Shown here: positions 24,536 to 36,904 of the stretch, in pieces | Position numbering within the stretch: the first letter of the stretch is position 1 | How the letters are laid out: every line of letters begins with the position of its first letter | Position numbers and translations under genes: made by a program | Notes under the pieces: generated by a model | Seen by the model: the letters and a program-made list of their open reading frames with translations, nothing else | Database searches by the model: none | Told to the model about the DNA's origin: nothing | Assembly (NCBI RefSeq): GCF_029168945.1 | Contig: NC_083604.1 | Coordinates: 73,424,211 to 73,488,210 of the forward strand | Direction of reading: 5' to 3' | Length of the DNA: 64,000 nucleotides | From: Cannabis sativa | Lineage: Eukaryota > Streptophyta > Magnoliopsida > Rosales > Cannabaceae

Positions 24536-24563
24536 TTGACCGTTGATTTGTCAGATTTTGACC
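24536..24563 (+). promoter_or_regulatory. Paired W-box-like motifs
   Basis: Two TTGACC cores at 24536-24541 and 24558-24563 lie about 560-580 bp upstream of the bHLH start codon. TTGAC cores are the known WRKY-binding element. Whether they act here is inference. Confidence 0.3.
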
Positions 24564-24754
24564 TTTTGTGTTATGATCAGACGGTAGATAAATGAAAGTC
24601 CCCCACATGATGGGCGGTCTCTATCAGATATCATAAATGTATTCATAAATGAGTTCGTGAGTCTCTTCTGTATGTATTCCCTTTTGATCAATTAAACAAA
24701 TATTAGTCTCAAACTTTAAGCTTTACTATTATATGAGATATACACACATATATA

Positions 24755-24762
24755 TATAAATA
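24755..24762 (+). promoter_or_regulatory. Candidate TATA box of the bHLH gene
   Basis: TATAAATA, followed about 20-40 bp later by a C/T-rich stretch. If real, the 5' leader would be about 330 nt. The region is AT-rich and other TATA-like sequences lie closer to the ATG (25103-25114). Confidence 0.4.
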
Positions 24763-25117
24763 TAAAGCTCCCTTCCCCACTTACAAAGTAAGAGCCTGTT
24801 GGATTTCATGCTTGGTTTTCTCATCATCATATATATACATACATAGTTACACTTCTGGAAGAAAATAAAAACTACTATTTTATTAAAAAAACTTCCCTAT
24901 CAGAAAATAATTTTCCATATCTTCTTATCTCTGAAACATATTCACAAAGTTGTTCTAACCCAATCTCCTCTTTTATCAACTATCCCTTCCATACCTATAT
25001 CTCTCTCTTTAGCTCTGCCATATTCCTAATCCCAATAATCCCACATCGACCCTGCACTATCTGATTTTCTCGTTTATAGCAAAAGAAATAATTTTCTCGA
25101 GATATATATATATACCC

Positions 25118-25963
25118 ATGGACGTTGACATGATGATGAAGTCATCATCATCATCATCAGCCGCTGTAGGTGATCACCATCATAATAATAACAACAGCCC
25201 CAATCAAAACCATCTCGACATGATATCGATCATGATGCAAATGGAGAAACCCAGTCCCGATTATTGCGGTGGTGCTACTGCTTCAACTCCAACATTTCTG
25301 GACATGAATTTCTCCGAAGGAACAACCTCATCACCACCGCCGCCGCCGCATCATTCGTTATATCCTTCTTCAACCACACCAGGCGCTATTTCATTCCTCG
25401 GCGGTGGAAATCAGATTCAAGAACCGGTTACTCCACCGCCGTATCAACAACCCAATGCGGCACTCTCCGGCAGCGGCGTTGGTGGTAGAATTAATAATAA
25501 TCCTTACGAGAAGAGAAACTCAATGGCGGCGATGAGAGAGATGATATTTAGAATAGCGGCGATGCAACCGATCCATATCGACCCGGAATCGATTAAACCG
25601 CCGAAAAGGCGCAACGTTAAGATATCTAAGGATCCTCAGAGCGTGGCGGCGAGGCACCGTAGGGAGCGGATTAGCGAAAGGATTAGGATTCTTCAGAGGC
25701 TTGTTCCCGGCGGGACTAAGATGGATACTGCTTCGATGTTAGATGAAGCCATTCATTACGTTAAGTTTTTGAAGAAGCAAGTTCAGACATTGGAACAGGT
25801 CGGTCAAGCTACTACTAATACTAATAGGAGTAATAATTCCTCTGCCGGCGCAGTTGGTTTTCCGGGGACCCATTTGGGTAATTTGAATTATCCTGGTTTC
25901 TTTAAGGCTTGTCAGCCTTATAATTCTTCAATGCCAGACCAATCACTTCGTATGCTTCGATGA
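25118..25963 (+). CDS. HECATE-like atypical bHLH transcription factor (HEC1/HEC2 type)
   Basis: A single exon of 281 codons. The N-terminal half is low-complexity (Ser, His/Asn and Pro runs). A conserved block [20 protein letters not shown] (139-158) precedes the bHLH at about 171-226: [20 protein letters not shown], then loop [11 protein letters not shown], then a second helix to about 226. This block plus bHLH is characteristic of HECATE proteins (bHLH subfamily VIIIb, related to INDEHISCENT). In the basic region Gln174 and Ala178 replace the His and Glu that contact a classic E-box, the known atypical state of this subfamily. In Arabidopsis, HEC proteins act in the nucleus in female reproductive-tract and meristem development with SPATULA and auxin/cytokinin signalling. 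Arabidopsis HECs are about 220-240 aa, so this N-terminus is longer. The gene looks intact. Whether it is HEC1 or HEC2 cannot be decided here. Confidence 0.93.
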   Translation: MDVDMMMKSSSSSSAAVGDHHHNNNNSPNQNHLDMISIMMQMEKPSPDYCGGATASTPTFLDMNFSEGTTSSPPPPPHHSLYPSSTTPGAISFLGGGNQIQEPVTPPPYQQPNAALSGSGVGGRINNNPYEKRNSMAAMREMIFRIAAMQPIHIDPESIKPPKRRNVKISKDPQSVAARHRRERISERIRILQRLVPGGTKMDTASMLDEAIHYVKFLKKQVQTLEQVGQATTNTNRSNNSSAGAVGFPGTHLGNLNYPGFFKACQPYNSSMPDQSLRMLR

Positions 25964-27165
25964 TAATAACTACACCACTTAGTAGAGATCGATCCAATGC
26001 GGCAGCCGAATCAGTTACTAGTATTGTTACCCATTGTGTGGTTTTTAATTATAGTTTTTTTTGGGGGGAAATGGTTGGGGAGGGGTTTTATTGTATTTGA
26101 AGTTGTTGTTTATTTTAGTATGTATTAATATTAATGATGCTCAAGGAGGATAATATTGTAAAGAAAATGTTCATCTTAAATGTTATTACAACTGATTTTT
26201 AGTTTACATTATCATGTATTTGTTCTTGTTGTTAATGATGATCTGTGTTTTTATGCATGTGTGGTTTTCGAGTGCAATTTCGCTAGCTTAATTAATTTTT
26301 CTTTTTGACTTTTTTCTCATTAATTCTTCCTATCTATATATATGTCGTATATATATATACAGTAATCTTCATAATTTCCATGCAGTGTGACAAGACATTT
26401 CCAACACAATATATATATATATATTCCTTCCAAATAAAATCTATTAATTAATTAATCAATCAAATTAATATAAACGTGTGTACACATAAATATATAATAT
26501 TAATACTGATGATATCATTAGGGATCTTGTTGTCTAATTAATTATCAACTTAATTTTTTACGAATATTTTATAATATATATAGCCAAGATAGCTAGCACA
26601 TTATGACGTGATGATACATAATTTTGGCAGCTTTTGTTTTTCGTAGTTTCTTTCTGTTAATATACATAAGTGACTGAATGTGGAGTAGTACAGTTTTCAC
26701 ATGTAGAATATATAGATCTCAACCCAAACTTTTTCATACTCCAAAACATAAGGAATTTTTTTATTAGAATGCGTAGACAAAAGTACTATGCTTAACGGCT
26801 TTAGATACACGCTTTCCTTTATATATTATCATCTATCTGACTATCTCTTTGATATTATATATATTTAAGTAGAGTTTATAATAATAATCTATATTTTAAT
26901 TATTTATGTATATTTAGAATGCACGTACAACAATGTTCACTAAAAATTCCCCTAATTAAAAAATAATATTATTTAGTACTACTAAATATTATCCCGAAAG
27001 CAGTTGAGAAAATGTTGCCTAGTTCCATGACAAACACTATTATAATTGTTTAATATTTGCTGCATGCTAATATAATTAGTAATTAAACTAATACAATTTT
27101 AGATTTTAAAAGGTTTCAAATGTATATCTGGTTCTGACATTGAAAAAAAAAAGTATACATATGTT
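25964..27165. other. 3' flank of the bHLH gene and AT-rich intergenic DNA
   Basis: The 3' UTR probably ends within about 250 bp of the stop (T-rich with AATAAT-like words near 26130-26220). No canonical AATAAA was chosen with confidence. No other gene was seen. Confidence 0.4.
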
Positions 27166-27171
27166 TTATAC

Positions 27172-28420
27172 AGCCCAGAGGCCTGTTTTAATTACAAAAA
27201 TTAGGCTCCTTATAAAAAAAATTATAATTTGCAAATAATATTTTTAAATATTATTATAGTAAGATAATATATTTTACAAAATTAAGCATAAATAACTCAA
27301 ATATTTTTATTAAAATTGTTATTATTTTTAATACAACTTCAAGCTGATATCAGCCTTCTACTTAAAAAGGGTCATCCTTCGAACACTCTTTGAAGCAAAT
27401 TCATCAACCAACTCTTTAAATTTTACCGTCTCCAAAACATCATTTTCAATCGCTATTAATGCTAATCCATTAAGCCTTTCTTGTAACATGGTAGACCGCA
27501 AGTAGGACTTTAACAACTTTAACTTTGAAAAACTTCTTTCTGCAGAAGCAACTGTCACAGGAATAGTCAACAAAATTCTATATGCAATACTTGTATTCGG
27601 AAAACAATCTATACCTTTCAAAAAATTTAATATGTCAATAGCTCTCATTTTTTCTCTTGGCAAGATTTGTCTTAATAACTTCAACTCCACACATAATTCA
27701 TTCCCATCAATATCAGATTGTTCATTATGTTTCAATGCCTTTTTAAAATGACTACAACATGCAAGACTTCAAATTTGCATTGTCTAACGATTGTAACTTG
27801 TCAGAAGTAAATAAGAAACCAAAAATATTTTCATAATCTTGATATTGTTCAAATCTCTTAGTAAGAGAAACAATGGCTTGGTCAATTAAGGTAAAGAAAA
27901 TAATTAATTCTAAAAGATTCCTCTCCAGATAACTCAACAAATGGGGTATTCAAATTTTCATCAAATTGCTTTTTTCTTCGAATTATGCGCCTTTGAAGAA
28001 AAACTGGATCGATATTCATTTCAATAGCAATTTCCTTAGCACTATTCAAGGCATTATAAAAACCTGTTTATCTATATCGCTAAAAAAAAAATAAATTAAC
28101 TCCTTTATTTTATCCATAGCAACATCAATAAACATATCCTTTGATTGTAAAAGCTTGCTAACCAAATTAATTGAAGATAAGATTTCAAACCAAATAATAA
28201 TTGCTATTAAAAACTCAAAATCACCAAGTTTATTTGTTGCTAAGGAATTTGCTTCACTTCTTATTTTAGAATCAAGTCCATTATTTTCTGACACTTCAAG
28301 TAAAGCTTTTCTAAAATCTAACATTTGAGATCTTATAGCCTTAACACTATCTACATGACTCTCCCAACGAGTGGTTAATAATGGTTTCGGAGTCAATCCT
28401 TTCACATTGAGTAATATTGG
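27172..28420 (-). pseudogene. Truncated hAT transposase (ZMYM1-like), C-terminal half
   Basis: The same family as the transposase at 17535-20032 but a different, diverged copy. LLTTRWESHVDSVKAIRSQM (about 28385-28320) aligns with QTRWKSCIESVKEIR of the other copy. IDQAIVSLTKRFEQYQDYEN (around 27880-27820) and the dimerisation motif ASAERSFSKLKLLKSYLR (around 27550-27495) follow, then TAG or TAA-type termination at 27358. Frames break near 28046, 27940 and 27750. The zinc finger and catalytic N-terminal half are missing, and the sequence stops near 28420. A GGCCTGTTTTAATTAC segment near 27180 may be what is left of the terminal repeat. Confidence 0.85.
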
Positions 28421-28429
28421 ATAATTTTA

Positions 28430-28975
28430 GCTAGATTGACTCTTACATATTTTAATATAATAATTTTTTTAATTTTTAATTGTATATACAGTGATAACTC
28501 ATGGTTTAGATATTTTGGTCCAACACCACCATTAGCTAATAATAATATATAATACTCTATAATTTAGCAAAATATGCCAATAAACTATTAGTTAAGCGTG
28601 CATAATCATCTATATATTAAAATATATATAATAATAAACATAAGTTAAGCTTAATATAAAATGTAATTAAAGAACGAGGATTAGTACAATTAATATATAG
28701 AAATTAATGGCCAATATATAATAAGATTGATCAATCATCAACAACAAGAAAATCTCATTTGTAATCATAGACAAACATTAATGATACTATATATAATAGC
28801 ACTTAATCATGGTATAATTACAACATAATAGTAATATACGTTTGTTTACAAATTCAAATCTCTCTCTCTCTCTTTCGGTAAGAAAGAAAAAACCTCATCT
28901 GGAATTCTTTCCAATAATTAGATCACTGTATATATATATACACATATAGTTATAGCTATATTAATTTAATGTAGA
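28430..28975. other. AT-rich intergenic DNA
   Basis: Nothing was recognised except a short (CT)n run near 28860. Confidence 0.45.
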
Positions 28976-28979
28976 GATA

Positions 28980-29130
28980 TGATGGTACGTGGTTTTCTCA
29001 AGGGCGCCAGCGGAATGGAGAGGTAGGTTGCCTCCCAAGGCAGGGTCGAATAATGCAAGTGTTCTTGTCAAGAGACAATCATATGCCTCACTAACCACCA
29101 TTTTCCTTATCTCTTCCAATCCAAATCCAA
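28980..29130 (-). other. GC-richer island with a short open frame, unidentified
   Basis: This stands out from its AT-rich surroundings. On the minus strand a frame from about 29103 reads MVVSEAYDCLLTRTLALFDP and continues into ALGGNLPLHSAGALEK before reaching AT-rich sequence at 28961. Upstream in the same frame is a poly-Asn run from (AAT)n, so any real start would be near 29103. I do not recognise the protein. It could be a decayed exon, a small peptide or part of a non-coding RNA. Confidence 0.25.
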
Positions 29131-29330
29131 CAAAAATATTATTTTTAAATATATCTATACATAAACAATTATTATTATTATTATTATTATTACTAAAAAA
29201 AAAAAATTGGGTCAAACCGCATCTACTGAAAAGAAAAAAAAAAAATAGGCCCCATGTGAGATATCCCACTAAGGTCCCAACATACACTAAAAAAGAAGGG
29301 TCTCTCATTGATTTTATGAGAAAGGGCTAG

Positions 29331-31240
29331 GGTAGTCCCCCTTTTCATAAATATTTAAATTCATTTATATATCATCAAATTAATATATATGCAATGACTA
29401 TGGCTCTCCTAATAACACTACTCCCTTATGATAGATCAAGTGCATTGTATCCTTTTCTCTGACACCCTATCCTTTTTTTTTCCTATCATTTTCCCATGTT
29501 CCCATCTACTCTTTTTTTTTTCTTTCCTAGAGATAACTTTCATATCATCATATCCTTTTTCATGATAAGATAATAAAATTATGTATATATTCACGCAATA
29601 GATCTCTACTATTTTTTCCCCACTTGATGACCCTGCATGTTATCTCTTTCAAAGTATATATTATTATATTTAATTTGGGTGTAGTGTGAAATTAATAATA
29701 GCAAATAGTAATAATATAAGTTGTATAATTGAAAACAAATTCATGGGTTTTGATTATCACACACAAATGCCAACTATTTTGTCTCAGTAAATTTTTCAAA
29801 TATATATAAGTGAGTATGTGTTAATTATTTAAATAATGTATGCATATATGTACGTTAAAATGCAGACAATAAAATAGATGGTTGGTTGGTTGGATTAGAT
29901 TTTGGCAGTGTACCCAATTTAAAGGGGCAGGTGGATCTAGTACTATATTTTTGAACATCGAAATTCTTTTCAATTACATGTCTCTTGTCCCTTATGCAAG
30001 GTGAGGTGTATTAGAATGTTTTAGTATATATATAAATTTACACTCACAATTTTTAAAAATTATTATTCAAATACAAACAAAGACTAAGAAGAAAAACATA
30101 TTAATAATTAGAGGGAGGCTAGGTAGGATTTCATTTCATTAGTAATGTACATGTATATACATTTATTTATATTTATTTAACTATATATATCCGACGCGTT
30201 TCTTAATAAGTAGTTTTGGTTTAAATTTTTCACAGAAATTTCACGTGATGCATGTTATGTAATTAATGGTACTTTATTAATTTTTGGTCGATATGATCAA
30301 TACTGAAACATGCATGATCAAAACAAACTGGAATATATATATAATATAATATACATATTGAAATTGACATAATTAATATATTAACTAGAGCTATTTTATT
30401 GCTTTGCTATGCATTATTTTAATTAGTTGGTGTGAAGATAATAAAGTATAAGAAATAAGTCGATGGAAGAGACCCCTGATCAGCAAGACTTATGCAAAAT
30501 TCTCTATTTCTCTATCTCCAATTTTAGTTAACGGTTGAGATTGGAAATGTCTGAAAGAAGTTTATAAAGAGCTTGAGGAGGTTCGATTCGGACTATATAT
30601 TTATATATTATATTATATACGAGAGCTATTAGAATTGAGTATTTTACCTATCAATAAAAATAGTAAATGGCTATATAATTTATTTATTTTTTTATGTGTT
30701 AATTTATATAGTACCTTTCAAAAATTAATTGATTATTTTATTTTTACCTTTTAATGTCTATTGAAAATTATTGTTTTCTAAAAGTTGAGTGATTTTGTTT
30801 TGTGGAAGTTGTGACTTTGTTTGTAAGTATAGTAGTATGTGTTCAATGTGCTTGTCTGAAATCAATATATAAATAGTGGTAATTGTTTTGTGTTTATTTT
30901 AAGAATATAGTGAAATAGCAGTCACTAATGATCTGTTTCGCAGCTAGTAAAGATAAGTTTTTTTTTTCTTCATAATATAATATTTCAAAATATTTTTTGT
31001 TTAAATAAAAATTCTTATTTTAATATCATCACTAAGTAGTGTGCTAATTAAATTTTACATATTTTATATATAGGTATGTTTTTATTTACTCACTTGGTCA
31101 AGCTGCAAGAACTTTAAAAGATAAGTTTTATTACAATTCTCTTTCTTCAAAATTTTACTTTATTACTAATTTATATGACATAATTTAAAAACTGTTATTT
31201 TAACGTTTATTTATAAAGTTATTAAATTTATTTGATGGTT
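29331..31240. other. AT-rich intergenic DNA
   Basis: No gene, RNA or bounded transposon was recognised. A (GGTT)n-like patch lies near 29881-29892. Confidence 0.45.
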
Positions 31241-31249
31241 TTGGTCTAG

Positions 31250-31685
31250 GTATTAACTTTTTTAGCAACAATTCTTGCTTTCTTGGTTGGATTAAGATGA
31301 ACTCAAGGAAATCTCACAGTTCTTCAGGCAGAAGTTGTAGCTCTTAGAATAGTTGCATTGGATTTGTTGTTAGATTTGGACTTCCTCTCATTTCTTTTGA
31401 GCGTGATTGTTTCGTTTTGATCTTTCCCTTTCTTAAGAGATTTTATTTCTGTAATGATTTAGGCTCTCTATTTGATGTATTTTTTAGTTTAATGTCCAAT
31501 TTTCTTAAGGCGTCCCTTATTCATGCAAATCTTTTAGCTAATGTCGCTACGCATGAATTAGCTCTGCACGCACTTAGGGTGAATGGTGAGCTAATTTAGA
31601 TGAAAGATCTTCGATCTCTTCTTTATGATGTACTCAATGCTAATTTTTTCTCAATGAAATTTTGTTCATTTTTCAAAAAATAAAT
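31250..31685 (+). pseudogene. LINE 3' end fragment with RNase H-like tail
   Basis: Interrupted plus-strand reading gives NSRKSHSSSGRSCSS, then a hydrophobic segment, then LIHANLLANVATHELALHAL and SLLYDVLNANFFSMK. The pattern (N-A-N-x-x-A-x-x-x-A near the end, then a short tail and an A-rich terminus near 31675) resembles the RNase H domain that ends many plant LINE ORFs. Stops and frameshifts are present. Confidence 0.5.
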
Positions 31686-31689
31686 GATA

Positions 31690-32521
31690 GTAAATGGCTT
31701 AAATTAACCCTTGATACTACACCATGATTAATATATTTTTTTTAATTTATAATTAATCTTGAATATTATTAATTATACGTTCAACTAACAAACTTTAAAT
31801 TAATTTTTTTTGCGCTTTTTATTTTATGTCTATTTAAAATTTATTCCTAATTATATATAATTTTTTTAATTTCAAATTTACATAAAAAAATTTTAATTAA
31901 ATTTATTTTTAAAAAATAATTATACTTATAGAAAATTATAACATATTCAACTTATAAGAATTTAATAATAACTACTCTTAAAATAATTAAATGTCATGAG
32001 TTCAATACTTTAGAAGTATTTTTTTTTTCTTTTCTTTACTTATATATTAATTTAAGATTTCAATTAATTTAATAATTTCAAAATTGTATCATATTATATT
32101 AATTAGTTTTATTTTTTTATATTTTTAGATTCAATCCAATCTCCATAATAACTCAAATCCAATCAAATTTATAAACGTGCATATTAAATCAGTTATTTTA
32201 GATTACTTTTTAATATTGAATTACTTAAAATTTTTAAATCTTTTTCGCAAAACTAACAACAAAATAAAATAAATTATTATTATTTTATGTCTCTGTTATA
32301 CTCATATTTCGAGCAACAATATGGTGTTGACACGTGTAAAGAAACTAACTCGTGTTATAGAGCAATTAATGCATGTACTAAAGTACTGATCGCCTAAGAA
32401 AATACATGTGGTAAAAATATTAAAACTCGCCCTTTTAAAGATAAGGACGAGCCATGAATAATAACTACTAATTGATAAGATTGGTGAGATGAACGATCAA
32501 CTTAGAAGATTTATCTCGGGA
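31690..32521. other. Very AT-rich DNA, nothing recognised
   Basis: No coding or structural signal was seen. Confidence 0.4.
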
Positions 32522-32823
32522 AATACAGAATGGGCATTTTACATAAATGTATACATTTTCTTAATTAATTACAAAAAATGTGCAAAAAAAATTAATTGTT
32601 ACACATTTAAAAACATTTTTACATAAAATCATACAAATTCTTAATTTAATTATAAGACATTTTACAATTTTGTATACATTATTTTAATTAATTACAAAAT
32701 ATGTGCAAAAAAACTTATTATCATTTTCTCATACATTTTTATATATAACTAAAAACTTTTTTTTCAATTTTTTTTATAATATATATGGTAATAATTATTG
32801 ATTATTATATATATGGTAATATT

Positions 32824-33480
32824 GGCTATGCTTATATTTATGTTTACAATTATAATAAACATACCAATAATATAAAATATTTTATATATGTGTTTATTTT
32901 ATTTTCTATTAATTAAACATACTAATTTAATAAACAAAATAATAATATTCACATAGGTTTATTATATCACTCTATGTATGTTATGTTTACTTTCTAGTAA
33001 TTTTTTGAAAAATAAATAATATATATAAAAAAATAAAATTGTTTATCTTTATCTTTTTCTTTGTTTATTGTGTTATGTTTATTTTTTCTAATTAAATAAT
33101 TTTTAGAATTTATAAAGTTATGTTTGTTTATTTAATAATTTTTGGAGTTTATAAAGTTATGTCTGTTTATTTATTTTTTGATGTAAAAATTATATTTCAA
33201 TAGAAAATTCGTTCACTAACTCATTAAAAAATAATCAATATATAGAAACAATAGAAAAAAAAAATATACTTATTTTAGTATAGTATAAATTAGTTATGTC
33301 TATTTTTATGTTTACAATTATAATAAACATACTAATAATAGAAAATACTTTGTATATATATATATATGTTTATTTTGTTTTCTATCTATTAAACATACTA
33401 ATTTAATAAACAAAATAATAATATTCACATATGTTTATTATATCACTCTATGTGTCATGTTTATTTTTAGTAATTTTAGG
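32824..33480. repeat. Diverged direct duplication, spacing about 470 bp
   Basis: About 170-190 bp starting near 32824 recurs near 33294, sharing TTACAATTATAATAAACATA and TTTAATAAACAAAATAATAA. It lies inside the MULE-like element. Confidence 0.65.
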
Positions 33481-34226
33481 TATTGATTTATATTTATATA
33501 CATTAGTGTTTATAATTTTGATATTGTATTTTATTAAAAAAATTCTTATTAAATTATAATAATTCATACTAAAATAGATAATAAACATTTATCTTTTAAT
33601 AAAAAAATATTTAATTTGTTTATTTTTATAAGACTGTTTAATTAATTTTACGAAATTGTTTATTTTGAGTTTTAATAAACATATTTTATCATTTAATGAT
33701 TAAAATGTATGGCTTCATGTAATAAGTTTTCAAAATGTATACGTTTTTAAAATAATTTTTTTTTTGCACATTTTTTGTAATTATGTTGTTTTTGTTGTAC
33801 ATTTATGAAAAAAGCCCTTAATTATATTGGATGTATTAATGTGAATGATTACCATAATTAGATTTTTATCCTTTTTATAACTATTTTTATGGCTAATTTT
33901 TATTATATTAATGAGTAAGCTTTCAAAATAACCAAATTTATATGTTAATAATTACAAACCATAATCAATATAAGGATAATACTAATAAATAATAAAATTT
34001 GTATTAGGCATACAAATCACATCTATAATCCATCTTAATAATTGCATGGTATATTTTTCAAAATCAATACATATATAATCATGATTATTCTAAATATTTA
34101 ATTAATTTTATGAAATTGTTTATTTTTTTTTTAATAAACATGTGATTTATCAAATAATAAAGATAAATATATTGATAAAAAAATATAGATTAATTATAAA
34201 TATAAAATATATTTATAACTAGTAAA

Positions 34227-34665
34227 AATATACGTTTTTTTTTTACTTAATTTTAAATAAACATAGATATAAATTATTAATACATTAATGTTTATTATTT
34301 TTATTAAATATATTGTTAAAATAAAGATATATAGTTATAATAAATTATAGTAAAATGGATAATAAACATTTATACTATACAAAAAAATAGTATATTTATT
34401 ATATTAAACTGTTTATTATTTATTTAATTTTATTTTTTGAACATATGCGTTTTTTTCTACTTAATTTTAAATAAACATAGATATAAATTCTTAATACATT
34501 ATTGTTTATTATTTTTATTAAATATTTTGTTAAAATAAACATATATTTATAATAAATTATAGTAAAATAGATAATAAACATTTATACTATACATAAAAAA
34601 AATAGTATATTTATTATATTAAACTGTTTATTATTTATTTTATTTTTAAACATGTTTATTTATTT
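34227..34665. repeat. Tandem duplication, unit about 215 bp
   Basis: Two near-identical adjacent units start near 34227 and 34442. Both carry TTAATTTTAAATAAACATAG and AGTATATTTATTATATTAAA. They are part of the MULE-like element's interior. Confidence 0.75.
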
Positions 34666-35120
34666 TTTATAAAACAATTTATATATATAATAAATCGTAT
34701 ATTTTATAATAAATACACTATAAATAAACATAATATATAATAAATCACACTAAAATAAATCATAAACATTTATATTATAATAACAAAAAATATTTAACAT
34801 GTTTCTTGTGTAAAAGTGTTTATTTTTTTTTTTCTAAATAAACATGTGATATTATTATTAAAAAAAATTTAAAACATTACTATAATAAACATAGTACATT
34901 ATTATATTTATAATTATAAATTAAAATAATTTAAACAATAACAATAATATTATTATAAATAAAATATTTTATTAATATAATAAATTTATATAATTTTATT
35001 TTCTTAATTAAATTACTACAATTAGTCTTCTTCTTAAATTTTATTTTTTTCATCATGCACTTCTTCCCTTAATCTATAATTCACATTTAAAGAATATTAT
35101 GTATACATATATATATATAT

Positions 35121-36736
35121 AGGGTGACTATTCAATGGTTACATTTTTACTGTAACCATGTGGTTACATTTTTTTTTTTTACCTATAATAGAAGGTTACC
35201 AATAAGTAAAAATTCTATTTTTAGATTTAATTAATTATAATTTCCTATATTTTAAGTAATTAAATAAATATTTAAGAAGATCTTAATTAGCAATTAAAAT
35301 TTATAAATATTTATTTATTTATTTATATATAAATCCCTTAGCTTAATCATTTTAACAATTAAACTATTTAATTTTAATATTTACAATTTTTTTTTACAAA
35401 AATTAAAATTAGTTTTATATAAATTAAAATTTTATCCTTATAATGAATTTTTTTATAAGAACACACCCTGCTTTTTTTTTTTTTTTTTTACAGGATGTGT
35501 CCTTATAAATTAAAAAACATGATATTATATTGACACTTAATTAAAACCTAATTAATCTTTAAAGTCTTGATTTTTATTTTTTTAATTATAAATTCTAATT
35601 AACTAAAGTCTTACTCGCAATTATCTTCTTTCATTCACTCTCCACCACACTTACATTGAAAATAATTGACAACGAAAAACATAGAACCTATAGCAAATTT
35701 GTCCGAAGATGAAGATAATTTTTTTCATTTCATGAGTTTTGTGAAAAAGAAATGCGAAGAAGATGTTAGCCATGAATGGATTGATTCTGATGTAGCTGTT
35801 TGGAGTGATTTTTTAAATTTTTTGCAGATTGATAAAAATTTAGAAGACTATATAAGTCCATCCACACCTGTAGATTAGGATGTGCTAGACAAATTTCTCT
35901 TCTCTTATGGACAACTTTAAGCAACCAATTATTTTAGCATTGCATTTGGGAGACAAACCTTTTGGGTAGCTGGGACAAGGAATATTAGAACTTTAACCTT
36001 TTTGCCCTGTACATAATGAAATACCATTCAGCCTTGAGCCCGAATGTTTAATTAAAATTACATTAAAAGGCACTCATCAATGGAAACTAGTTCTAGAAAG
36101 AAAGTGCTAGCAGCAACAATAACATTTAAAATTGACTCCCATTCCTATGACACATTATCTTGCAATCATAAACTGTACCCAAGTTGGATCGATAAAAAAA
36201 CATACTTTCAAGCACACATAGTTGATGATGAAACAAATCTAAACAAGAATAAGATAACAAATATAGTCAGAACCCAGATAAAGTACAATATTGACAATAC
36301 AAGAGAGGGTATTATTAAGATACATTGAAATACATGAAGTATAAGGAAGTGTAATCATTTTAAATTAATATTATAAGTATAATAAAATTTTAATTATGAA
36401 ATTATATGTGTATAATTTTAAATTATTAAGAATTTTGTTATATAAATTAAAATAATTTAAGTGTAAAAAAAATAAATTGCTAAAAGATCCTTATTTAATA
36501 ATAAATTACAAAAAATTAATTAATAATTATACTTAATTTAATTTTAAAATATAATTAAACTTAATTAAAGTTTTAAAAGGAAATAAATTAAAAGGTTAAT
36601 ATCAGGTTACAGGTCATTTTTAATTTTTTTTTATTTAATTTCCAAATTAATCACAACCATTTAATAGTGATCTAATGGCTAAAAAAAATGTAACCATGTG
36701 GTTACAATAAAAATGTAACCATTAGAACCTCCTCCT
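35121..36736. mobile_element. TIR element nested in the MULE-like element, possible captured sequence
   Basis: The left end AGGGTGACTATTCAATGGTT and the inverted right end AGGAGGAGGTTCTAATGGTT both continue into ACATTTTTA, then GTAACC and GGTTACATTTTTTTT. The flanking sequence is (AT)n on both sides, so the duplication cannot be sized. The interior at about 35600-36330 is less AT-rich and has two short plus-strand frames: 35666-35878, acidic, with MTTKNIEPIANLSEDEDNFF; and 36080-36328, with KLYPSWIDKKTYFQAHIVDD. I do not recognise either. They may be decayed captured host or transposon coding sequence. Confidence 0.6.
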
Positions 36737-36904
36737 ATATATATATTTATAGTAAGTTTTGTAAATATTATATTGAATGATTTAAATATTAGTAAATATG
36801 TTATTAAAATGTATGACTTTTTATAATTAAGTTTTTTTGCACATTTTTTGTAATATATTAATTTTTGTTGTACCTTAATGAAAAAACCCCAATACAGAAT
36901 ACAC

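Larger units (their letters stand above)
32532..36890. mobile_element. Non-coding MULE-like TIR element with a nested second element
   Basis: The left end GGGCATTTTACATAAATGTA and the inverted right end GGGGTTTTTTCATTAAGGTA are related. Each is followed inwards by ATTACAAAAAATGTGCAAAA or a close variant. The flanks share AATACAGAAT (32522-32531 and 36891-36900), a 9-10 bp duplication as expected for Mutator-like elements. A second copy lies at 48095-49275. The interior is about 80 percent A+T with many GTTTATT words and internal duplications. A further right-end-like sequence lies at about 33735-33822, suggesting a nested or tandem copy. The element at 35121-36736 is inserted near its right end. 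No transposase was seen. Confidence 0.7.

Noticed and set aside
29000..29120. Possible microRNA precursor in the GC-richer island
   Set aside because: Only a five-base-pair stem (TGCCT/AGGCA) was found and no known plant miRNA sequence was recognised.
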